A DNA stretch of 44,958 nt from the NCBI GenBank assembly GCA_035534615.1, contig DATLRO010000053.1, positions 1 to 44,958 of the forward strand, read 5' to 3'. This stretch comes from JAGWRA01 sp035534615 (lineage in GTDB: Bacteria; Acidobacteriota; Vicinamibacteria; Vicinamibacterales; CAVVIG01). A model generated the notes under the pieces. It did not search any database, was not told where the DNA came from, and was given only the letters and a program-made list of their open reading frames with translations. A program made the position numbers and the translations under genes. Below, in pieces: positions 17,640-24,915 of the stretch. The number at the start of each line of letters is the position of its first letter. Positions within the stretch are counted from its first letter, which is position 1.

Positions 17640-18574
17640 TGCTGGACGCCGCGTCGAAAGCCTTCTTCCACACCCTGGCCGGCAGCCGCGTGCTGGCGCG
17701 CGTCGCGTCGCGCTACGGCATGGCCGGCCCGGACGCCTTCGCCCGCCGCTTCGTCGCCGGCGAGTCGGTCGGGGAGGCGATCGCCGCGGTCCGGAGCCTC
17801 GAGGCCCAGGGCCTGCAGTCGACGCTGGACGTGCTGGGCGAGAGCGTGTCGACGCTCGCCGAAGCCGACGCCGCCACGCGCGAGTACCTCTCGGTCATGG
17901 ACGCGATCGTGGCGGCCGGCATCGGCCGCAACCTGTCGCTCAAGCTCACCCAGCTCGGCCTCGACATCGACCGCGCCACGTGCATCGACAATCTCCGCCG
18001 GATCCTCGACCGCGCGCAGGCGCACGCCTTCTTCGTCCGGATCGACATGGAGAGCTCGGCGTACACGCAGGTGACGCTCGACGTCTTCGAGACGCTCTGG
18101 AGCCAGGGATACCGCCAGGTCGGCGTCGTGCTGCAGTCGGCGCTGCGGCGCAGCGAGCAGGACGCGACGGCGCTGGTCGCCATGGGCGCGCGCATCCGGC
18201 TGGTCAAGGGGGCCTACAACGAGCCGGCCGGCGTCGCCTACCAGAACAAGGCCGACGTCGACGCGGCCTACGCGCGGCTGACGCGGCTCCTCCTGAGCCA
18301 CGCCACGTTCCCCGCCATCGGCACGCACGATCCGGCGATGATCGCCGTGGCCCGCGAGCACGCGGCCGCGCACGCCATCGGTCCCGAGCGCTTCGAGTTC
18401 CAGATGCTGTACGGCATCCGCCGCGACCTGCAGGCGGCCCTGCACGGCGAGGGCTTCGGCATGCGCGTCTATATTCCGTTCGGCACGCACTGGTTCCCGT
18501 ACTTCATGCGGCGGCTGGGCGAGCGCCCCGCCAACGTCGGGTTCGTGCTGCGCGGCGTCCTCCACGAGCGCTGA
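17639..18574 (+). CDS. Proline dehydrogenase (FAD-dependent)
   Basis: This enzyme oxidises L-proline to pyrroline-5-carboxylate, passing electrons through FAD to the respiratory chain. The 311-residue protein has the TIM-barrel motifs of the monofunctional PRODH family: SLKLTQLGLDID, FVRIDMESSAYT, VGVVLQSALRRS, RLVKGAYNEP, GTHDP and FEFQMLYGIRRDLQ, then RVYIPFGTHWFPYFMRRLGERPAN. The Arg-Arg of RRDLQ and the Arg pair in the C-terminal helix are substrate-binding positions in the family. It overlaps the acyltransferase stop by one base. No pyrroline-5-carboxylate dehydrogenase is adjacent; the partner enzyme must be elsewhere. It meets the M20 peptidase gene tail-to-tail, 7 bp apart. Confidence 0.9.
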   Translation: MLDAASKAFFHTLAGSRVLARVASRYGMAGPDAFARRFVAGESVGEAIAAVRSLEAQGLQSTLDVLGESVSTLAEADAATREYLSVMDAIVAAGIGRNLSLKLTQLGLDIDRATCIDNLRRILDRAQAHAFFVRIDMESSAYTQVTLDVFETLWSQGYRQVGVVLQSALRRSEQDATALVAMGARIRLVKGAYNEPAGVAYQNKADVDAAYARLTRLLLSHATFPAIGTHDPAMIAVAREHAAAHAIGPERFEFQMLYGIRRDLQAALHGEGFGMRVYIPFGTHWFPYFMRRLGERPANVGFVLRGVLHER

Positions 18575-18581
18575 TCCGCGA

Positions 18582-19724
18582 TCAGGCCCGCCCGCAGAAG
18601 TCGAGGGCCAGCTCCGCCAGCGCGTCGCGGCACATCAGCACGTCCTCGATGTTCACGTATTCCGTGGTCGAGTGGAGACCGGCGCCGCCCGGCCCGAACA
18701 GCACCGAGGGGATGCCCGCCTGGCCGAGCACGGCGGCGTCCGTCCAGAACGACGCGCCGGTGACCGCGGCCGGCCGGCCGATCCGGTGCGCCGCGGCCGC
18801 CAGCAGGTCCGGCAGCGGATGGCCCGCCGCCAGCTCGTACGGCGGCCGCCCGAAGGTCGCGCGCGCGACCGCCTCGAACGATGAATCCTCCTCTCGCAGC
18901 GCGTGAAGGATGGCGCCGACTTCCGCAGCAGCCACGTCGGCCGCCTCGCCCGGCAGCGTCCGGCGCTCCATCTGCAGCGTGCAGCGGTCGGGATAGCTGC
19001 TCAGCTCGCGGCCGCCCTCGATGAGCGACGCGTGCAGCGAGGCGGTCCCGAGCCGCGGATGCGGCGGGCGCCGCTGGAGCGCGCGATCGAGCGCCTCGAG
19101 GCGCGCCAGTACGCGGCCCATGCGCAGGATGGCATCCTGCCCCTCGGCCGGACGGCTGCCGTGCGCGGCGACCCCGCTGACGACGATCTCCATCCACGCG
19201 AAGCCCTTGTGCGCGACGGCAATGGCCAGGTCCGTCGGCTCGGTCACGACCGCCGCGTCGGCGCGCCAGCGGGTGACCAGCGCCTCCGCCCCCAGGCTGG
19301 CGTGCTCCTCGTCCACGACCGCCGCGACGATCAGGCGGCCGGCCGGGAGGCCCTGCCCGGCGAGACGCGCGGCCGCCCCGATCATGGCCGCCAGCCCGCC
19401 CTTCATGTCCTGCGCACCGCGGCCGTAGAGCCGTCCCTCACGCTCGATCGGATCGAACGGCGCGTCCATGCCGGCGACACCGACCGTGTCGAGGTGCCCG
19501 CAGTACATGAGCGACCGGCCTGGCGCGCGGCCCTCCAGCACGCCGACCACGTTGGGCCGCCCCGGCGCGACCTCGGTGACGTCGACGTCGAGACCGGCCG
19601 CCCGGAGCGCGCGCGCCACCGACGCCGCGACCGCCGCCTCGCCCGCGGCGTCGGGCACGAGCGACGGATTGACGGAATCGATGGCCACGAGATCACGAAG
19701 CAGGCGCAGGGTCGGATCGGGCAT
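18582..19724 (-). CDS. M20 family metallopeptidase (ArgE/DapE/CPG2-like deacylase)
   Basis: This is a cytosolic zinc hydrolase of 380 residues. The metal ligands and catalytic residues are visible: CGHLDTVG (His and Asp), YGRGAQDMKGG (bridging Asp), VVDEEHAS (catalytic Glu followed by ligand Glu) and VTEPTD; the last His ligand is in GAGLHSTTEYV. A lid/dimerisation domain contains AHGSRPAEGQDA. Family members deacylate N-acyl amino acids or cleave dipeptides; the exact substrate cannot be read from sequence, and no arg or dap genes flank it. I start at the ATG at 19724 because the sequence further upstream runs into a palindromic repeat (19761-19780). No strong ribosome site is visible. Confidence 0.85.
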   Translation of the reverse strand: MPDPTLRLLRDLVAIDSVNPSLVPDAAGEAAVAASVARALRAAGLDVDVTEVAPGRPNVVGVLEGRAPGRSLMYCGHLDTVGVAGMDAPFDPIEREGRLYGRGAQDMKGGLAAMIGAAARLAGQGLPAGRLIVAAVVDEEHASLGAEALVTRWRADAAVVTEPTDLAIAVAHKGFAWMEIVVSGVAAHGSRPAEGQDAILRMGRVLARLEALDRALQRRPPHPRLGTASLHASLIEGGRELSSYPDRCTLQMERRTLPGEAADVAAAEVGAILHALREEDSSFEAVARATFGRPPYELAAGHPLPDLLAAAAHRIGRPAAVTGASFWTDAAVLGQAGIPSVLFGPGGAGLHSTTEYVNIEDVLMCRDALAELALDFCGRA

Positions 19725-19760
19725 GGGGACGGTCACACCGGCCGGAAGCGTTTGCGGGAG

Positions 19761-19780
19761 ATGCCCGCGTACGCGGGCAT
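19761..19780. repeat. 20-bp perfect palindrome, REP-like
   Basis: ATGCCCGCGTACGCGGGCAT reads the same on both strands. Very similar GTACGCGGGCATGAC-type palindromes recur as dispersed REP elements in many GC-rich bacteria (general knowledge). It lies in the divergent gap between the M20 peptidase and SDR genes. Confidence 0.65.
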
Positions 19781-19849
19781 GACGCACCGGAAAGCCGGCG
19801 CGTGGGCCGACATCCGCGCCACGTTAGCACAGGTCCACCGGTACGCGCA

Positions 19850-19858
19850 TGCTATGCT
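19850..19858 (+). promoter_or_regulatory. Extended -10 (TGC-TATGCT) for the SDR operon
   Basis: TGC (19850-19852) and TATGCT (19853-19858) lie 35 nt before the SDR start. No clear -35 is seen. Confidence 0.45.
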
Positions 19859-19893
19859 GATCGCATCGCGCCTCCGCCACGACGCAGACTCCC

Positions 19894-20712
19894 ATGCCCG
19901 AACTCCTCCGTGACAAGGTCGTCGTCATCACCGGCGCATCGGCCGGGATCGGAGAGGCCACTGCGATGGAACTGGCCGGCGGCGGAGCGGCCGTCGTGCT
20001 GGCCGCGCGCCGGCAGGACCGGCTCGACGCGCTCGCCGGACGGATCACCGGCGCCGGGGGCCGTGCCCTGGCGGTCGCGACCGACGTGGCGTCCGAACCG
20101 GACGTGCGGGCGCTGATCGATCGGACGATCGCCGAATACGGCCGGCTCGACGTGCTGATCTGCAACGCCGGGTTCGGCGTCAAGGGGACCCTCGAGGAAC
20201 ACTCGCACGAGATGATGCGCCGGCTGCTGGACGTGAACTTCATGGGGACGTTCTTCGCGGCCCGCGCGGCGCTGCCGATCTTCCGCCAGGCGGGCCGCGG
20301 ACACCTCATCTTCGTCTCGTCCATCGTCGGGCGGCGGGGCGCACCGTTCCTCGGCGGCTACGCGGCGACGAAGTTCGCGCAGGTCGGCCTGGCCGAGGCG
20401 CTGCGCGCGGAGCTGGCCGGGTCCGGCATTCACGTCAGCGTGATCTGCCCGGTCGCCACCGACACCGAGTTCTCCGCCGTCATGCAGCAGCACTCTCCCG
20501 GACGGAAGATCGGCTGGGTGGGCCCGCAGCAGTCGGCGGAGCAGGTGGCCCGGGCCATCGCGGCCTGCGTGCGCCATCCCCGCCCGGAGGTCTACCCGTA
20601 CCGGAAGTCCCGGATGCTGCCGTTCATCACCTGGCTGGCGCCCGCATTCAGCGACCGGCTGATGCAGCGCTTCGGCCAGTCGCCCGGGGCGCCCGCGCCG
20701 CATGCAGACTGA
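19894..20712 (+). CDS. Short-chain dehydrogenase/reductase
   Basis: This classical SDR has 272 residues: the NAD(P)-binding TGASAGIGEA, then the NAG-type motif ICNAGFG, a catalytic Ser in IFVSSIVG and YAATK (Tyr and Lys). The Arg-Arg after strand 2 (LAARRQDRL) suggests NADP(H) preference. A hydrophobic C-terminal stretch (MLPFITWLAPAFSDRL) may associate with the membrane, as in some SDR7/DltE-like proteins. The substrate is unknown. It is the first gene of a run, and its last 11 nt overlap the SUMF1-domain gene. Confidence 0.85.
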   Translation: MPELLRDKVVVITGASAGIGEATAMELAGGGAAVVLAARRQDRLDALAGRITGAGGRALAVATDVASEPDVRALIDRTIAEYGRLDVLICNAGFGVKGTLEEHSHEMMRRLLDVNFMGTFFAARAALPIFRQAGRGHLIFVSSIVGRRGAPFLGGYAATKFAQVGLAEALRAELAGSGIHVSVICPVATDTEFSAVMQQHSPGRKIGWVGPQQSAEQVARAIAACVRHPRPEVYPYRKSRMLPFITWLAPAFSDRLMQRFGQSPGAPAPHAD

Positions 20713-21385
20713 GTTCGCGCCCGTGCCGGCCGGATGGTTCCTGATGGGGGCGGCCGGCGGCCAGGACGATGAAGCGCCGGTGCACCGCGTCTGGGTCGAC
20801 GCCTTCGACTGCGCCGTGCGGCCGGTCACGCGCGGCGAGTACGCGCGCTTTCTCGAGGCCACGGGCCACGAGCCGCCGCGCGAATGGGCCAGCCCCTGCT
20901 TCGCCGACCCGGTCCTTCCGGTTGTCGGCGTGAGCTGGCACGACGCGCTGGCCTACTGCGCGTGGCAGTCCGCGGAGGATGGGCCGGTGCGCCTGCCGAC
21001 CGAAGCGGAATGGGAGCGCGCCGCCCGCGCCGGCATCGACGGCCGGCGTTATCCCTGGGGCGACGAGCTGCCCGCCTGGCTGCCGGACGGCGGCCGCGGG
21101 CCGCGGCGGGCCCCCTGGCCGGCCGGGTTCGGCGAGCCGAACGCGTTCGGACTGTTCGGCATTGCCGCCAACGTCCACGAGTGGTGCGCCGACTGGCACG
21201 CCCGCGACTACTATGCCGTGTCGCCCGACAGAAACCCCACGGGTCCGGCGTCCGGCGTGCGGCGCGCGTCACGGGGCGGATCGTGGCGGCACGCCGTGAC
21301 GGTCAGCCGATCGGCCGCCCGGAGCCGGCTGGATCCGTCGTTCCGCTACACCGACTATGGCTTCCGCATCCTCCGATCGCAGTGA
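20702..21385 (+). CDS. SUMF1/formylglycine-generating-enzyme-fold protein lacking active-site cysteines
   Basis: The 227-residue protein has the FGE-sulfatase fold signatures: PAGWFLMGA, RPVTRGEYARFLEATGH, PVVGVSWHDALAYCAW, RLPTEAEWERAARAG, YPWGDE, NVHEWCADW and SRGGSWRHAVTVSRSAARS, ending GFRILR. In aerobic formylglycine-generating enzymes two copper-binding Cys sit in the segment after RGGS; here that segment (WRHAVTVSRSA) has none. It is therefore probably not a sulfatase activator but one of the many SUMF1-domain proteins of unknown or lectin/EgtB-like function. No signal peptide is present. It overlaps the SDR gene by 11 nt and the next gene by 29 nt, so the three are probably one transcript. 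Confidence 0.75.
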   Translation: MQTEFAPVPAGWFLMGAAGGQDDEAPVHRVWVDAFDCAVRPVTRGEYARFLEATGHEPPREWASPCFADPVLPVVGVSWHDALAYCAWQSAEDGPVRLPTEAEWERAARAGIDGRRYPWGDELPAWLPDGGRGPRRAPWPAGFGEPNAFGLFGIAANVHEWCADWHARDYYAVSPDRNPTGPASGVRRASRGGSWRHAVTVSRSAARSRLDPSFRYTDYGFRILRSQ

Positions 21386-22751
21386 TCGTGATTCGATCGA
21401 CCTGGCGTGCGCGATGGCCCGCGCCGTCGCCGGCACGGGCGGCCGCGCGCTGATCGTCGGCGGCTGGGTCCGCGACCGCCTGCTGGGCCGGCCGTCCAAG
21501 GACATCGATCTCGAGGTGTACGGCCTGCCGGCCGATCGTCTCCGGCCGCTGCTCGAGCAGTTCGGGCGCGTGGAGGCGGTCGGCGAGAGCTTTCAGGTGT
21601 ACAAGGCCGGCGGGATCGACGTCGCCCTGCCGCGTCGCGAATCGAAGGCGGGCCGGGGCCATCGCGGCTTCGACGTGCGCGGCGACCCGGACATGCCGGT
21701 CCGGGAGGCGGCACGCCGGCGCGATTTCACCATCAACGCCATCGCCTGGGATCCCCTCACGGACGAGTATCTCGACCCCTGGTCGGGCCGCGCCGATCTC
21801 GAGCGCCAGCTGCTGCGCGCCGTGGATCTCGACACGTTCGGCGACGACAGCCTGCGCGTCCTGCGGGCCGTCCAGTTCGCCGCCCGCTTCGCGCTGCAGC
21901 TGGACGAGGCGACGGCGGCCCTCTGCCGGCGCATTCCGCTCGACGACCTGCCGGCCGAGCGGATCTGGGGCGAAGTGGAAAAGCTGCTCGGCGCCGTGCA
22001 CCCGGCGATCGGCTTCCGGCTGGCGCGCGATCTGGCGGTCGTCAGCCGCCTGTTTCCCGAGCTGGAGGCGCTGATCGACTGCCCCCAGGAGCCCGAGTGG
22101 CATCCCGAGGGGGACGTCTGGATCCACACGCTGATGGTGATCGACCAGGCGCGGACACGCGTGGACGATCTCGACCGGCCGATGCGGATGGCCGTCATGC
22201 TCGGCGCCGTCTGCCACGACTTCGGCAAGCCGCCGACCACGGCGTTCCTCGAGGGGCGGATCCGATCGCCGAACCACGAGGAGGCGGGCGTCGCGCCGAC
22301 CCTGGCGTTTCTCGACCGGCTCAACCTGCATTCGCTGGACGGCTGCGACGTGCGGCGGCAGGTGGTCGGGCTCGTGGCCCAGCATCTCAAGCCGGGGATG
22401 TGGTACAAGGTGCGCCGCGAGGTCGGCGACGGCGCGTTCCGCCGGCTCGCGCAGAAAGTGAACCTCGAGCTGCTCGCCCGGCTCGCCAAGTCGGACTGTC
22501 TGGGCCGCACCGGCACGTTCGACTGCTCGGCGATGGACTGGTTCCTCGATCGGGCCCGCGCGCTGGGCGTCTCGCATCGGCCGCCGGCGCCTCTGCTGCT
22601 CGGCCGCCACCTGCTCGCGCTCGGCCTGACACCGGGGCCACGCGTCGGCCAGCTGCTCAGGCAGGTCTACGAGAGACAGCTCGACGGCGAGATTGCCACC
22701 CTCGACGAGGCGATGGCGCTGGCGAAGGATTACGTGAGCGCGGGGGCATGA
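21357..22751 (+). CDS. tRNA nucleotidyltransferase/poly(A)-polymerase-family protein with HD domain
   Basis: The 464-residue class II nucleotidyltransferase has the head motif GGWVRDRLLGRPSKDIDLEVYG with the catalytic Asp pair in DIDLE, then REAARRRDFTINAIAWDP and the arginine-rich RVLRAVQFAARF. A C-terminal HD domain follows (HTLMVIDQ, VCHDFGKP). Members add CCA to tRNA 3' ends or act as poly(A) polymerases; HD-bearing forms resemble E. coli Cca. Whether this copy makes the full CCA or a partial tail is not visible. The ATG at 21357 lies inside the preceding gene. An internal ATG at 21414 is possible, but the sequence from 21357 supplies the usual N-terminal helix. Confidence 0.85.
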   Translation: MASASSDRSDRDSIDLACAMARAVAGTGGRALIVGGWVRDRLLGRPSKDIDLEVYGLPADRLRPLLEQFGRVEAVGESFQVYKAGGIDVALPRRESKAGRGHRGFDVRGDPDMPVREAARRRDFTINAIAWDPLTDEYLDPWSGRADLERQLLRAVDLDTFGDDSLRVLRAVQFAARFALQLDEATAALCRRIPLDDLPAERIWGEVEKLLGAVHPAIGFRLARDLAVVSRLFPELEALIDCPQEPEWHPEGDVWIHTLMVIDQARTRVDDLDRPMRMAVMLGAVCHDFGKPPTTAFLEGRIRSPNHEEAGVAPTLAFLDRLNLHSLDGCDVRRQVVGLVAQHLKPGMWYKVRREVGDGAFRRLAQKVNLELLARLAKSDCLGRTGTFDCSAMDWFLDRARALGVSHRPPAPLLLGRHLLALGLTPGPRVGQLLRQVYERQLDGEIATLDEAMALAKDYVSAGA

Positions 22752-22767
22752 GGCGTGACCGGCCGTC

Positions 22768-23592
22768 TCACTGCGGATGGCCGTTCACGATCGAGTTCGG
22801 TCCCGGCGGCGAGACGGACGTCGTCACCGTCGGCAGCGGGATTTCCAGCGCGCTGTTGATCGCCTGCTCCCAGATCTGGGCCATCTTCAGATAGCCGGCG
22901 GCGTTGGGGTGCAGGCCGTCGTACCCGATCAGCGACAGGTCGGCGGCGAACGGCGTGTAGAAGTCGACGAGCGTCGCGCCGTCGCCCGCCACGAGCTGCT
23001 CGAGCGCGGCATTGAACGGCGCGATCAGATTGATGGAGTACGCCCGGTAGCCGCCGGCCACCTGCGGCAGCAGCGTGCCGACGAACACCGTGATGCCCTG
23101 TCCCTGGGCCTCCGCGATCATCGAGCCGAGGTTCGCGATGGTCGGCTGAATGCCGGCGGCGCCCAGGGCGTCGAGGTCGTCGACCCCTTCGAGCAGCAGC
23201 AGCACCTGCGGCTGATCGGCGCTGAGCACGCCCGGCAGCCGGCTGATGCCGACGAAGGTCGGTTCGCCCGCGACGCCTTCGTTGTACACTTGAATCCGCT
23301 GATCCGGGTGATCGATCGAGAGCAGGGTCTCGAGCTGGGCCGGATACGACTGCGGCGCGACGACCAGCGGCAGCAGCCCCTGCGGCGTCGCGATCGTGCC
23401 GGCTGTGATGCTGTCCCCGAACGCGACGAACGTGGTCTTCGACAGCGGGCGCGGCGGCGGCGCGGACAACGAATTGATCGGCGGCACGGTCTGCGACGTC
23501 GTGACGGCCGAGGGCTGCGTCGGCGACCCGCCGCACGCGGTCCAGAGGGCCGCCAGGCAGAGGACGATTGTTCCGGAGACTCGAATTCGCAT
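22768..23592 (-). CDS. SGNH/GDSL-type esterase, predicted lipoprotein
   Basis: This predicted exported hydrolase has 274 residues. The N-terminal signal (MRIRVSGTIVLCLAALWTAC) ends in a Cys followed by GGSP, consistent with a lipoprotein, though Trp at -3 is an unusual lipobox residue. SGNH blocks are present: FGDSITAG (catalytic Ser), an NEGVAGE block with Gly, LEGVDDL in place of the GxND block (Asn replaced by Asp), and DGLHPNAAGY carrying the catalytic Asp and His. It probably hydrolyses esters or acyl groups in the periplasm or at the outer membrane; the substrate is unknown. It ends 16 nt from the tRNA nucleotidyltransferase gene, tail-to-tail, and has a candidate promoter at 23623-23652. 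Confidence 0.8.
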   Translation of the reverse strand: MRIRVSGTIVLCLAALWTACGGSPTQPSAVTTSQTVPPINSLSAPPPRPLSKTTFVAFGDSITAGTIATPQGLLPLVVAPQSYPAQLETLLSIDHPDQRIQVYNEGVAGEPTFVGISRLPGVLSADQPQVLLLLEGVDDLDALGAAGIQPTIANLGSMIAEAQGQGITVFVGTLLPQVAGGYRAYSINLIAPFNAALEQLVAGDGATLVDFYTPFAADLSLIGYDGLHPNAAGYLKMAQIWEQAINSALEIPLPTVTTSVSPPGPNSIVNGHPQ

Positions 23593-23953
23593 GACGGCGT
23601 CGTTCGTCGGAGCCGAACCGGCAGTCTAACAAACAGGCAGTCCCTGAGACAAATCCGGCCGCCAGGTCCGTGACCCAGCCATCCTCGTCGTGCCGTGACG
23701 ATCGGGCCTTCCGGCGCTCCGGGCCGTGCCTTCAGCGCGGTGCGGGCCTGGTCCGCCCGGCGGCCCCTCCTCACGGCGGCGATCCTCGCCAAGATGCTGC
23801 TGAGCTTGGTTATCGCCGGCCGGCGGGCCGTCGATCTGCCCCCAGGCCTCACGGCCCGCGACTACCCGAACGCCGCGTGGCAGCCGCCGGTCCGCCGCCT
23901 CGCTTCCGGATCCAGCCCATCCACCGCCTCGCTGCAGGCCGCCTGGAGCGAAC
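23593..23953. other. Region between the lipoprotein gene and the small ORF
   Basis: Apart from the minus-strand promoter, a plus-strand frame from a GTG at 23695 encodes about 60 residues with one hydrophobic helix (RPLLTAAILAKMLLSLVIAG). It then loses protein-like character near 23890. This may be the 5' remnant of the same gene whose tail is the ORF at 23954-24244. Confidence 0.35.
23623..23652 (-). promoter_or_regulatory. Candidate promoter TTGTCT-N18-TAGACT for the SGNH lipoprotein
   Basis: On the minus strand, TTGTCT (23652-23647) and an extended -10 TGT-TAGACT (hexamer 23628-23623) are 18 bp apart. The leader would be about 25 nt. Confidence 0.45.
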
Positions 23954-24244
23954 GTGCGGAGCGTGCAGGCACCCGAGAAGGACCGGCCGCAGTACTATGT
24001 CCTCAATGCCGACTACACGCGGTCGTTCGGCCGCGGCACGGCGGGTGGAGCGCTCGTGGCCGGTCTGCGCAGCGGCGCCCTCGGCTACCGGCTCGTGCTC
24101 CGGGCGCGGACGCCCTGGCCGTGGCTGCCGGGCGCGGATCCCGACCTGGTCGGCGCGCGCCGGAACCGGCTGGTCCTGTCGAATCTCGAAGAGATCAACC
24201 CGACCACCGAGGTCTTCGAACGCGAGACGCGGCCGCTCCCATGA
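23954..24244 (+). CDS. Small hypothetical protein, possibly the tail of a decayed membrane-protein gene
   Basis: The 96 residues contain a protein-like segment (DRPQYYVLNADYTRSFGRG, then LVAGLRSGALGYRLVLRAR and PWPWLPGADPDLVGARR) resembling the soluble C-terminus of large membrane glycosyltransferases, recalled only in general terms. The GTG at 23954 has GGAG 5 nt upstream. The stop TGA overlaps the ATG of the response regulator (ATGA at 24241-24244), the classic arrangement of translationally coupled genes, which argues that this frame is or recently was a real gene. The upstream part (from 23695) is in a different frame, so an internal deletion or frameshift is likely. Confidence 0.45.
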   Translation: MRSVQAPEKDRPQYYVLNADYTRSFGRGTAGGALVAGLRSGALGYRLVLRARTPWPWLPGADPDLVGARRNRLVLSNLEEINPTTEVFERETRPLP

Positions 24245-24915
24245 GACTGCTGGTCGTTGAAGACGACGCCGTGATCGCCGACTTCATCGTGAAAGGGCTG
24301 CAGGAGGCCGGCTTCGCGGTCGATCACGAGCGGGACGGCGAGCAGGGCCTGCGGACGGCGCTGGCCGGGCCGTACGACGCGGCGATCGTCGACGTGATGC
24401 TGCCGCGCCTCGACGGGCTGGCGCTGATCGAGGCGCTGCGCCGCCGGAAGGTGGCGACGCCGGTGCTGGTGCTGAGCGCCCGCCGCTCCGTGGACGACCG
24501 CGTGAAGGGGCTGCAGGCCGGGGGGGACGACTACCTCACCAAGCCGTTCGCCTTCTCCGAGCTGCTGGCGCGCGTCCAGGCGCTGATCCGGCGCGCCAGC
24601 GGCACCACCGAGCCGACGCGGCTCACCGTCGGCGACCTGTCGCTGGATCTCCTGACGCGGCAGGTCAGCCGCGCCGACCGGCCGATCGACCTCCGGCCGC
24701 GCGAGTTCGCGCTGCTCGAATACCTGATGCGGAACGCCGGCCGCGTCGTCTCGAAGACGATGATCATGGCGCACGTGTGGGATTACACGTTCGATCCGCA
24801 CACCAACATCGTCGACGTGCTCGTGTGCCGGCTGCGGGAAAAAATCGACCGGAACTTCGAGACGAAACTCCTTCACACCGTGCGCGGCATCGGGTATGTC
24901 ATCAAGCCTGTCTGA
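24241..24915 (+). CDS. OmpR-family response regulator
   Basis: This is a two-component transcription factor of 224 residues. The receiver (1-115) has the acidic pair in VEDD, phospho-acceptor Asp51 in IVDVMLPRLDG, a Ser in VLSAR and the conserved Lys in LTKPF. The winged-helix DNA-binding domain (~125-222) shows LDLLTRQVSR, LRPREFALLEYLMRNAG, HVWDYTFDPHTNIVDVLVCRLR and VRGIGYVI. The ATG at 24241 is the natural start: a reading frame continuing upstream gives a low-complexity extension and is rejected. The kinase gene begins 20 nt before this gene's stop. Direct repeats with an 11-bp period before htrA (26324-26353) are likely binding sites. Confidence 0.92.
   Translation: MRLLVVEDDAVIADFIVKGLQEAGFAVDHERDGEQGLRTALAGPYDAAIVDVMLPRLDGLALIEALRRRKVATPVLVLSARRSVDDRVKGLQAGGDDYLTKPFAFSELLARVQALIRRASGTTEPTRLTVGDLSLDLLTRQVSRADRPIDLRPREFALLEYLMRNAGRVVSKTMIMAHVWDYTFDPHTNIVDVLVCRLREKIDRNFETKLLHTVRGIGYVIKPV

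Noticed and set aside
20702..21385. Sulfatase-activating formylglycine-generating enzyme
   Set aside because: The fold motifs are present but the active-site cysteines are missing from the segment after RGGS.
23695..24240. Reading the response regulator as a 406-residue fusion from the GTG at 23695
   Set aside because: The added ~180 residues lose protein character after the first ~60, and the ATG at 24241 begins exactly at the conserved receiver N-terminus (MRLLVVEDD).
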